Assembly (NCBI GenBank): GCA_900770605.1
Contig: CAAGKS010000112.1
Coordinates: 1-5,828, forward strand
DNA: 5,828 bases
DNA from: Clostridia bacterium
Lineage (GTDB): Bacteria > Bacillota > Clostridia > Oscillospirales > CAG-272
Reading direction: 5' to 3'
Made by a program: the position numbers and the translations under genes. The notes beneath the pieces are model-generated. The model worked only from the letters and a program-made list of their open reading frames with translations. It did not search any database and was not told the DNA's origin. Positions within the stretch are counted from its first letter, which is position 1. Every line of letters begins with the position of its first letter. This document shows positions 1 to 4,689 of this stretch, one piece after another.

Positions 1-222
1 AACTGCAACGAGCTCGCCGAGAGAGGAAGCAGCAACGCTACCAGCCTCAGTAGCTGCCTTAACAGCTCCGACGTCGCCTCTTACCATAACGGATACGAGA
101 CCGGAACCGATCTTCTCAGTGCCGATAAGCTCAACGTTAGCAGCCTTTACCATTGCGTCAGCCGCCTCGATAGCTGCAACAAGACCTCTTGTTTCTACCA
201 TACCAAGTGCCATAAGTGCCAT
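1..222 (-). CDS. BMC-H shell protein, PduA/EutM-like (3' end cut by window edge)
   Basis: Canonical hexamer-forming microcompartment shell protein; such hexamers tile the shell facets and their central pore passes small substrates. The visible 74 codons begin MALMALGMVETRGL and run in frame to the window edge with no stop. By comparison with the paralogue at 672-950, about 18 residues are missing. The pore segment EKIGSGLV (residues 36-43) and Lys26 match Salmonella PduA, whose pore is proposed to favour 1,2-propanediol over propionaldehyde. The ATG at 222-220 is chosen because the family starts here and an AAAGGAG ribosome binding site lies 9 nt upstream. It differs from the paralogue at only five of 74 residues (M4E, V9I, N29E, E31T, S67R). 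It is the most promoter-distal gene visible. The family call is very safe; calling it the orthologue of PduA specifically is not justified. Confidence 0.95.
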   Translation of the reverse strand, partial: MALMALGMVETRGLVAAIEAADAMVKAANVELIGTEKIGSGLVSVMVRGDVGAVKAATEAGSVAASSLGELVAV

Positions 223-245
223 AATAATTATCTCCTTTAATTATT
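223..245 (-). promoter_or_regulatory. Ribosome binding site in the loop of an AT-only inverted repeat
   Basis: On the minus strand AATAATTA (238-245) and TAATTATT (223-230) are perfect 8-bp complements. The 7-nt loop AAGGAGA (231-237) carries the Shine-Dalgarno sequence, and the 3' arm abuts the ATG of the shell gene at 222. Transcribed, this could form a weak A-U hairpin presenting the ribosome binding site. The sequence is seen directly; any regulatory role is inference, and an A/U-only stem would be only marginally stable. Confidence 0.4.
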
Positions 246-250
246 TATCA

Positions 251-628
251 TTATTTTTGCTGGTCAGCCGCGGGCTTTGCTGCGGTTGCCTTCTTTGCTG
301 CCGCGGGCTTTACCGCGGTTGCTTTTTCCTGCTTTGCTGCCGCCTGTCTTTCAAGACGCTTTGCGGAAAGCTCTGCAAGTCTTACGGTTTCGGGGTGGGG
401 ATTTGCTATGACCGCGCTCGCGCAGGGCTTTTTGATGCACTGTGCCTTTGCGTTGTCAATTGCGGCGGTAACTGCTGAAACGTTACCCGTTATTATCAGA
501 GTTACCAAACGTCCTCCAAGCTTTCTTTCCCAGCTTACGAGGGAAACGTCTGCGCTCTTGCACATTATGTCAAGCGCGTCCACCGCGGCAACTACTCCCG
601 TCACCTCGACAAATCCAAGTGATTTCAT
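251..628 (-). CDS. BMC-H shell protein with Ala/Lys-rich C-terminal tail
   Basis: Shell hexamer protein of 125 residues: a single BMC domain (about residues 1-90, starting MKSLGFVEVTGVVAAVDALD) plus a low-complexity tail (about 92-125) rich in Ala, Lys and Gln. Ordinary BMC-H proteins are about 90-100 residues, so the tail is an addition. The pore segment reads WERKLGGRLV (33-42), with Arg40 near the position where PduA-type proteins have the GSG pore residues, so the pore may be more positively charged. The tail contains two copies of an 11-residue unit beginning KATA (residues 102-112 and 113-123). The ATG at 628 follows GGAGG with a rather short 4-nt spacing. The gene lies 43 bp after one PduA-like copy and 28 bp before the other. 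Extended tails occur on other BMC-H proteins (for example PduK, EutK), but their roles vary; binding to cargo, nucleic acid or another shell face are possibilities only. Confidence 0.93.
   Translation of the reverse strand: MKSLGFVEVTGVVAAVDALDIMCKSADVSLVSWERKLGGRLVTLIITGNVSAVTAAIDNAKAQCIKKPCASAVIANPHPETVRLAELSAKRLERQAAAKQEKATAVKPAAAKKATAAKPAADQQK
260..325 (-). repeat. 33-bp in-frame tandem duplication in the shell-protein tail
   Basis: Two adjacent 33-nt units (293-325 and 260-292 on the minus strand) encode KATAVKPAAAK and KATAAKPAADQ. Across the best 26-nt segment of each unit (300-325 against 267-292) I count four mismatches at most. The period is a multiple of three, so the frame is kept and the tail can grow or shrink by slippage without breaking the gene. 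Confidence 0.8.
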
Positions 629-671
629 AGTGCCTCCGTGTTATGTTTTATGATCTGCTCTTTATCTGCGA

Positions 672-950
672 TCAGTCAAGAGCGGGGAGGATCTTTTCAA
701 CGTCGCCGTGGGGGCGGGGAATTACGTGAACTGCAACGAGCTCGCCAAGTCTGGAAGCAGCAACGCTACCAGCCTCAGTAGCTGCCTTAACGGCTCCAAC
801 GTCACCTCTTACCATAACGGATACGAGTCCGGAACCGATCTTCTCAGTGCCGATGAGAGTTACCTCAGCAGCCTTTACCATTGCATCAGCTGCCTCGATA
901 GCTGCAACAAGACCTCTTGTTTCTATCATTCCAAGTGCTTCAAGTGCCAT
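672..950 (-). CDS. BMC-H shell protein, PduA/EutM-like (second, complete copy)
   Basis: Complete 92-residue shell hexamer protein beginning MALEALGMIETRGL and ending PHGDVEKILPALD. It has the typical single BMC domain, the PduA-type pore segment EKIGSGLV (36-43) and the RPHxxVEKILP tail seen in many PduA/PduJ/EutM proteins. I start it at the ATG at 950-948, where the family begins and where AAAGGA sits 9 nt upstream. A longer reading from a TTG at 968 would translate the ribosome binding site itself and is rejected. It shares about 90% of nucleotides over 222 aligned positions with the copy at 1-222, pointing to a fairly recent gene duplication or gene conversion. The tail-bearing shell gene lies between the two copies. 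The protein is probably a major facet component. Confidence 0.96.
   Translation of the reverse strand: MALEALGMIETRGLVAAIEAADAMVKAAEVTLIGTEKIGSGLVSVMVRGDVGAVKAATEAGSVAASRLGELVAVHVIPRPHGDVEKILPALD
729..950 (-). repeat. Dispersed direct repeat: PduA-like paralogue pair
   Basis: Positions 729-950 align without gaps to positions 1-222. I count about 22 mismatches by eye, clustered where the proteins differ (near codons 29-31 and 67). Both copies have the same orientation, 728 bp apart, so recombination between them would delete the tail-bearing shell gene cleanly. Confidence 0.85.
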
Positions 951-985
951 TTTAATATTTCCTTTCAATAACGTTTATTATTTTT

Positions 986-1300
986 TTAATTTTTGTCAAA
1001 TGCGTTGAGTCTGAGCATCTTATCAGTGGATTCCTCGGTGTTAGCGATTATGTGCTTCGTGATAACGCCCGTGGTTCTCGCTGCTGCCTCAGCCGCCGCT
1101 TCTACCGCTGCGGTAACGTCTGCAACCGTTCCTCTGAATTTTATTGCCATTATCAGCGGAACAGGGAGCGCGTCAGCGTTTGCGGGTTTGTTCTTGTCAA
1201 GAGTTTCAACCGTGACGTTCGCTGCCTTACAGCCTGCATCGACTGCAACGAAAGCGGCTGTCAAGCCGAATACCTCAACTATTCCCGTAGCTTTTCCCAT
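986..1300 (-). CDS. BMC-H shell protein with enlarged pore loop
   Basis: Shell hexamer protein of 104 residues, beginning MGKATGIVEVFGLTAAFVAVDAG, with a single BMC domain throughout. Aligned with the PduA-like copies from the VT at residues 29-30 to the RG at 56-57, this protein has 25 residues where PduA has 16. The 9 extra residues fall in the segment that lines the central pore (about residues 35-48, DKNKPANADALPVP). The usual pore motif IGSG is absent. The C-terminus (TEESTDKMLRLNAFDKN) is a little longer than usual. The ATG at 1300 is preceded by GGGAG at 8 nt spacing, only 17 bp after the dehydrogenase stop. It should build a hexamer with an altered pore or a different specialised role. 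I see no Cys cluster in the pore loop, so an iron-sulphur pore of the GrpU kind is not supported. Confidence 0.93.
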   Translation of the reverse strand: MGKATGIVEVFGLTAAFVAVDAGCKAANVTVETLDKNKPANADALPVPLIMAIKFRGTVADVTAAVEAAAEAAARTTGVITKHIIANTEESTDKMLRLNAFDKN

Positions 1301-1317
1301 ATCGGTATCTCCCTAAA

Positions 1318-2511
1318 TTACTTATTTATGATAGCGATCTTCAAGCCTTCCATCTTAAGATTGGTCTGGAGTGCTTCGTTGATCTGCTCGAGGGGATAAC
1401 GGTGTGTGATAAGCTTTTCAAGAGGAAGGCCGATAGCCTTTGCTCTCTTGAGGAAGTCGAAGGTGGTCACGTAGTCGCGAAGGGTATATACCCAAGAGCC
1501 GACTGTGGTGATCTCCTTGGAGCAAATATCAAAGTGGGGATTGATGGTAGCGTCGCCACCGTTGATGAAGAAGCCGAGCTCGCAAAGTCCGCCGCCGTTG
1601 CGAATGAACTTATAGATGTTCGCGTGTGCGATGGGGCTTCCTGTACACTGGAATGCAAAGTCAGCGAGGTATCCGCCGAATGCGTCCTTAACGGCACCTG
1701 TGAGTGCTTCAATACCCTTGTGATCCTTGAAGTTAACGGTTTCGGTCGCTCCCATGAGCTTTGCAAACTCAAGGCGCTTTGCCTCTCCGTCAACCGCAAC
1801 TATGTTCTCAGTTCCCATAGTGCGAAGGATCGCTATACAGATAAGACCGATAGGTCCGCAGCCCTGAACAACAACTCTGGAGTTGAAGCGGAGAATTCCC
1901 GTGGTCTTTGCGCGTTCAACTGCGTGAACGAGCACCGCGCAGGGCTCGATAAGTATTCTTGAATCGAGATCAAGATCACTTACGTTGAATATGGTTGAGC
2001 CGCCTCTTACTACGAGGTAATCTGCAAACCAACCGTTGAGGTGCTTATCGTCGTCGGGAAGAAGTCCGTAAACGTCTGCGCCTCCTACGTTCTGCTTATT
2101 GAGGTCGTACATAGTAATGTCGGGATTATCCTTGAATATCATACAGGTAACTACCTTGTCGCCTATCTTCAAGGGCTTGCCGGCGCTATCCTGCTTGACG
2201 TTCTTACCCATCTTTACTATCTCACCCGTGCCCTCGTGTCCGAGAACTACGGGGATAAGGGAGAAGGGATCGCGCTTGAACTCGTGAGCGTCAGTTCCGC
2301 ACACGCCGCATCCTTCAACCTTTACGAGAATATCGTCGTCCCCAAGCTCGGGAATGGGATATTCCTGAATGTCAAACTGCTCGAGCTTGGTGAGCATTGC
2401 AACGCGGCTCTTTGCAGGAATGGGTCCTGCCGCAGAGGGCTTGTTGTCTGCGCCCATGCTTTCAAGCACCTGTCTGACGATCTTTTCGATATCAGTGGAT
2501 CTGATGTCCAT
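1318..2511 (-). CDS. Zinc-type (MDR) alcohol dehydrogenase, BMC-targeted
   Basis: Medium-chain dehydrogenase/reductase of 397 residues. Residues 2-20 form an amphipathic helix (IEKIVRQVLESM) followed by a Gly/Pro/Ala-rich linker to about 33, a typical encapsulation peptide. The GroES-like catalytic domain follows, with GCGVCGTDAHEF (Cys71 as zinc ligand), GHEGTG (His92, Glu93) and a probable further ligand in EPCAV (Glu189 or Cys191). The Rossmann nucleotide-binding domain has GCGPIG (217-222) and an acidic Asp241 at the end of the second strand, which suggests NAD(H) rather than NADP(H). The four-cysteine structural zinc lobe of classical ADHs is not present in residues 118-160. In this pathway it probably reduces propionaldehyde to propanol to recycle NADH inside the compartment. 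Reduction of lactaldehyde to 1,2-propanediol is the main alternative. The ATG at 2511 has AAAGGA 9-10 nt upstream. Confidence 0.93.
   Translation of the reverse strand: MDIRSTDIEKIVRQVLESMGADNKPSAAGPIPAKSRVAMLTKLEQFDIQEYPIPELGDDDILVKVEGCGVCGTDAHEFKRDPFSLIPVVLGHEGTGEIVKMGKNVKQDSAGKPLKIGDKVVTCMIFKDNPDITMYDLNKQNVGGADVYGLLPDDDKHLNGWFADYLVVRGGSTIFNVSDLDLDSRILIEPCAVLVHAVERAKTTGILRFNSRVVVQGCGPIGLICIAILRTMGTENIVAVDGEAKRLEFAKLMGATETVNFKDHKGIEALTGAVKDAFGGYLADFAFQCTGSPIAHANIYKFIRNGGGLCELGFFINGGDATINPHFDICSKEITTVGSWVYTLRDYVTTFDFLKRAKAIGLPLEKLITHRYPLEQINEALQTNLKMEGLKIAIINK
2452..2508 (-). other. N-terminal encapsulation peptide of the alcohol dehydrogenase
   Basis: Residues 2-20 of the dehydrogenase. Ile8, Ile11, Val12, Val15 and Leu16 fall on one helical face, with charged residues (Asp7, Glu9, Lys10, Arg13, Glu17) opposite. 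A flexible Ala/Gly/Pro/Ser linker separates it from the enzyme core. This matches the known pattern of BMC cargo-targeting helices. Confidence 0.8.
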
Positions 2512-2544
2512 CTCGTGTCATCCTTTCGTGAATTGGTATATATT

Positions 2545-3021
2545 TTACATCTGCGTTTCAAAATACTTCTTTCCCCATGCGGAAAGTGCCGTATCCTGCT
2601 CTTCGCTTCCGCCGCTTACTCCAAGTCCGCCGATTATCTCGTTCTTGGGATCTCTGAGCTCATCACCGCCGCCGAAGATAACTATCTTGCCGCCGTTTGT
2701 GAACTGTATTCCGTAAAGAGATGCGCCGGGCTGGGCGAGGGGCTTGAGCTTGATAGTGGACATTTTGAGTGCCACTACCGTAAACGCTTTATTGATTGCT
2801 ACGTCGTAGCTTGCTATGTAGGCGTCGTCGGCAGATTTAACTACCTTGGGGTTTCCTGCCGCGTCTGATACGCAGACTACGGTGCGGACTCCTATACGCT
2901 TTGCCTCTTGGAGCACGGCGTCAGCCAGCTTATCCGCTAAGGCAAGTGTCATTTTTGACTTGTCTGCTTTATAGGAAGATATAGTATTTTGAACGATTCG
3001 TCTTATTTGCTCTTCGTTCAT
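2545..3021 (-). CDS. GlcG/HbpS/PduO C-terminal-like (DUF336) protein, BMC-targeted
   Basis: Protein of 158 residues of the GlcG/HbpS family (Pfam Haem_degrading, DUF336), which also forms the C-terminal domain of PduO. Features seen are VSDAAGNP (51-58), the helix ASYDVAINKAFT (70-81), FGGG (116-119) and the family hallmark GGLGVSGGS (131-139) followed by Asp143. Family members form oligomers and some bind haem or cobalamin-like tetrapyrroles; the role of this standalone form in GRM compartments is not established. There is no PduO-type adenosyltransferase domain, as expected for a B12-independent pathway. Residues 1-18 look like an encapsulation peptide, so it is probably lumenal. It starts at the ATG at 3021, 13 bp after the aldolase stop, with only a weak AGG ribosome binding site, so translation may be coupled to the aldolase. 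The family call is secure and the function is open. Confidence 0.88.
   Translation of the reverse strand: MNEEQIRRIVQNTISSYKADKSKMTLALADKLADAVLQEAKRIGVRTVVCVSDAAGNPKVVKSADDAYIASYDVAINKAFTVVALKMSTIKLKPLAQPGASLYGIQFTNGGKIVIFGGGDELRDPKNEIIGGLGVSGGSEEQDTALSAWGKKYFETQM
2968..3021 (-). other. N-terminal encapsulation peptide of the DUF336 protein
   Basis: Residues 1-18 (MNEEQIRRIVQNTISSYK) place Ile6, Ile9, Val10 and Ile14 on one helical face. The spacing IxxIVxxxI resembles IxxIVxxVL in the dehydrogenase leader. It precedes the conserved DUF336 core, which begins near residue 23, so it is an added leader. Confidence 0.72.
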
Positions 3022-3034
3022 AAGTGCGCCTGGA

Positions 3035-3832
3035 TTACTTGCCGAGCTGTTCGAGAACGAGCTTTGTTACCATTGCGATGGTATCAGCGTCAGCGCCCGC
3101 ACCGGAGCTGCAGTGACCACCACAACCGTGACAGCTGGGCTTGCCTGCCTTAGCGTTGGGGCAGATGTCAGCGGGGTGCTTACCCTTCATACCGAACTGA
3201 CGGCGGATCTCGTAAAGCTTCTGGACCTGAGAATCTGTGAGCTGCTTAGGACCGCCAAGTACCTTGGACTGATAAAGGAGCTGTGCATAGAACTCAAGAG
3301 ATTCCATCTTGTGATATGCGCTAAGAAGAGAATCAGAGAAGGAAAGTGCGCCGTGGTTAGCAAGAAGTACTGCATCGTAGTGCTGGAGGTACTTGGAGAT
3401 AGCGTCCGGGATCTCCTCAGTGGAGGGAGTACCGTATTCAGCTATCGGAACACAACCGAGAGCGATTACTGCCTCAGGCATGATCGGCTCTGTGAGCGGG
3501 ATTCCTGCGATAGCGAAGGAAGTAGCGTAGAGGGGGTGAGCGTGAACAACGGATGTAACGTCGGGACGCTCACGGTAAACTCTCATGTGCATCTTGATCT
3601 CAGAGGAAGGCTTGAATCCGGGGTTTGCCTGAATTACCTTTCCGTTTGCGTCAACCTTACAGATGTACTCGGGAGTCATAAAGCCCTTGGATACGCCTGT
3701 GGGTGTGCAGAGAAATTCGTTGTCGTTGAGCTTAACGGAGATATTACCGTCGTTGGAAGCAACCATTCCCTTGTTGTAGATACGCTTACCGATTTCGCAT
3801 ATCTGTTTTTTGATTTCAAACTCGTTTACCAT
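3035..3832 (-). CDS. fucA: Class II aldolase, L-fuculose-1-phosphate aldolase-like, BMC-targeted
   Basis: Zinc-dependent aldolase expected to cleave L-fuculose-1-phosphate (perhaps also L-rhamnulose-1-phosphate) to DHAP and L-lactaldehyde, feeding the 1,2-propanediol branch. Zinc ligands are His97 and His99 (VVHAHPLYATS) and His160 (LLANHGALSF), with Glu78 (PSSEIKMH) as the catalytic acid/base. The spacings Glu78 to His97 (19) and His99 to His160 (61) equal those of E. coli FucA (Glu73, His92, His94, His155). The enzyme has 265 residues against about 215 in FucA. The extra part is C-terminal: a linker with Cys224, Cys234, Cys237 and Cys241, then an amphipathic helix (248-265) that looks like an encapsulation peptide. 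The start is supported by AAGGAG 7-8 nt before the ATG at 3832. Related AraD-type epimerases are the main alternative for the fold, but FucA-like spacing and the GRM context favour the aldolase. The gene symbol denotes the family; the exact substrate is inferred. Confidence 0.9.
   Translation of the reverse strand: MVNEFEIKKQICEIGKRIYNKGMVASNDGNISVKLNDNEFLCTPTGVSKGFMTPEYICKVDANGKVIQANPGFKPSSEIKMHMRVYRERPDVTSVVHAHPLYATSFAIAGIPLTEPIMPEAVIALGCVPIAEYGTPSTEEIPDAISKYLQHYDAVLLANHGALSFSDSLLSAYHKMESLEFYAQLLYQSKVLGGPKQLTDSQVQKLYEIRRQFGMKGKHPADICPNAKAGKPSCHGCGGHCSSGAGADADTIAMVTKLVLEQLGK
3038..3091 (-). other. C-terminal encapsulation peptide of the aldolase
   Basis: Residues 248-265 (DADTIAMVTKLVLEQLGK) form an amphipathic helix with Ile252, Val255, Leu258, Val259 and Leu263 grouped. 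A Gly/Ser/Ala linker precedes it and the FucA core lacks it. C-terminal targeting helices are known on aldolases of GRM5-type loci. Confidence 0.8.
3110..3163 (-). other. Cys/His cluster in the aldolase linker
   Basis: Residues 224-241 contain Cys224, Cys234, Cys237 and Cys241 plus His235 and His240, in the pattern C-x9-C-x2-C-x3-C with the core CHGCGGHC. This lies outside the aldolase fold, between the catalytic domain and the targeting helix. Metal or Fe-S binding, or redox-linked disulphides, are possible; none is shown by the sequence alone. Confidence 0.6.
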
Positions 3833-3884
3833 TTTTGTTCTCCTTATGTTAAATAATTTTTTAAAATTTTCTTTTTTGATTTAT
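3833..3884 (-). other. AT-rich spacer before the aldolase gene
   Basis: This 52-bp gap is the longest in the window and almost free of G and C except for the AAGGAG ribosome binding site. It contains runs of A and T, including AAAATTTT. I see no GC stem with a U-run, so it is not an intrinsic terminator, and no convincing -35/-10 pair. It may be an A/U-rich translation enhancer or mRNA processing site that raises aldolase expression; this is speculation. Confidence 0.4.
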
Positions 3885-4313
3885 TTAAGCTCTGCTTTTT
3901 TGCAGATAAGCTTTAAGCTCTGGCACACCCTCACCGGAGTGTGAATTTATCGGGAATATCTTTTCGCATCCCGAAAGCTTCAACCAACGCTCCGCTCTGT
4001 CGGGGGAGCATTTGTCGATCTTTGTTACGATACCGATCACCTCTCTGTTTACCATGCAGGTGATATTGGGAGGGAAGAGGGAGTAGTCGTCGTCTGCTGA
4101 TATGAGCAGGGCGACTATGTCTGCCTCGTACGCGTATATCGCAAGCGCCGCTCCGAGCCCGTGTACCTCGGCGTACTCACCGGGGGAGTCTATGAGCCAA
4201 TCACCGTAATCGATATACTGTGTTTTTACGTACCGTATCTCCTCGCCCCGAAGCGCTTGCTTGAGAGTTGTCTTTCCAACTCCGTGTCTTCCGATGAGGA
4301 GCGTTTTTTTCAT
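3885..4313 (-). CDS. EutP/PduV-type small GTPase-like protein
   Basis: P-loop GTPase-like protein of 142 residues, close to PduV (about 150) and EutP (about 159). Motifs: Walker A GRHGVGKT (8-15), G3 DSPGEY (42-47, the EutP/PduV form), G4 TKID (97-100), and a G5-like SGEG (126-129). PduV is reported to associate with the outside of the Pdu compartment through PduU. EutP has been reported as an acetate kinase in ethanolamine catabolism, so the family's role is unsettled. Its gene directly follows a PduU/EutS-type shell gene, as pduV follows pduU. I start it at the ATG at 4313, which overlaps the shell-gene stop as TAATG and puts the Walker A motif at the usual distance from the N-terminus. An in-frame ATG at 4334 would add seven residues (MQDNQNV) and overlap by 22 nt. 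Both have weak ribosome binding sites, consistent with translational coupling. Confidence 0.9.
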   Translation of the reverse strand: MKKTLLIGRHGVGKTTLKQALRGEEIRYVKTQYIDYGDWLIDSPGEYAEVHGLGAALAIYAYEADIVALLISADDDYSLFPPNITCMVNREVIGIVTKIDKCSPDRAERWLKLSGCEKIFPINSHSGEGVPELKAYLQKSRA

Positions 4314-4675
4314 TACGTTTTGGTTATCCTGCATACCGTAAATCCAAGCGTGTTTTCCGCGTATTCCACAACCGCCTTGAGTGACGCCTCGACCTCGGAA
4401 AACGTTCCCGTGAGGATCACCGTTCCGCTGAAGCGGTCAACGAAGCCGAGCTGCGCGCCCGACGCCTTGATGGAAACGTCGCCTGCGATGATGGCAGTCT
4501 CAGCGGGGCTGAGCGTCAGAATACCGATAGCGGATCTGGAATATTCAACTGCGGGATCGAGTCCCAGCTTGCGATACAGGATCTCGTCGGGGTTTGCGAT
4601 TATATGCGCGAGCGTTATCTGCTTACCCGGTACAAGCTCTTGTATTATGCGCTGCTTTGTGGTGTTATCTTGCAA
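4313..4675 (-). CDS. EutS/PduU-type circularly permuted BMC shell protein
   Basis: Shell hexamer protein of 120 residues from the permuted BMC family. The N-terminus KQRIIQELVPGKQITLAHIIANP (here residues 7-29) and the segment GFVDRFSGTVILTG (77-90) are hallmarks of PduU/EutS. In that family an N-terminal extension forms a small beta-barrel that caps the hexamer pore. PduU is a minor shell component and docking partner for PduV, and here the PduV-like gene follows with a 1-nt overlap. The start codon is TTG at 4675-4673: a TGA lies two codons upstream in frame (4681-4679), and AGGAGGT lies 7 nt upstream. The ATG just ahead (4682-4680) is in another frame and ends after five codons. The fold and family are near certain. 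Confidence 0.95.
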   Translation of the reverse strand: MQDNTTKQRIIQELVPGKQITLAHIIANPDEILYRKLGLDPAVEYSRSAIGILTLSPAETAIIAGDVSIKASGAQLGFVDRFSGTVILTGTFSEVEASLKAVVEYAENTLGFTVCRITKT

Positions 4676-4682
4676 TTTTCAT

Positions 4683-4689
4683 ACCTCCT
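4683..4689 (-). promoter_or_regulatory. Shine-Dalgarno AGGAGGT that fixes the TTG start of the PduU/EutS-like gene
   Basis: AGGAGGT overlaps the stop codon (TAG, 4690-4688) of the activase and sits 7 nt before the TTG at 4675. This is ideal spacing, while the out-of-frame ATG at 4682 directly abuts it and is too close to be a normal start. Confidence 0.8.

Noticed and set aside
260..325. GC-rich repeats in the shell-protein tail as a CRISPR or mobile-element trace
   Set aside because: There are only two adjacent in-frame 33-bp units without spacers, target-site duplications or terminal inverted repeats. They encode an Ala/Lys tail.
651..674. Possible hairpin TGATC...GATCA after the PduA-like stop codon, as terminator
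   Set aside because: It has only a 5-bp stem, a 14-nt loop and no U-run; the next gene follows at once, so it is not a credible terminator.
951..968. TTG start at 968 giving six extra residues to the PduA-like protein
   Set aside because: The extension would be translated from the AAAGGA ribosome binding site itself, and the family starts at the ATG at 950.
1402..1962. Plus-strand open frame of 186 codons within the dehydrogenase gene
   Set aside because: It is fully antisense to the ADH coding region and shows no domain.
2041..2868. Long plus-strand open frame of 275 codons opposite the alcohol dehydrogenase and DUF336 genes
   Set aside because: It lies antisense to two well-supported genes, has no recognisable domain and has a biased low-complexity composition. 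It is a by-product of their codon usage.
3113..3856. Plus-strand open frame of 247 codons opposite the aldolase
   Set aside because: It is antisense to a gene with all catalytic residues in place; its translation is Cys/Val/Leu-rich with no family signature.
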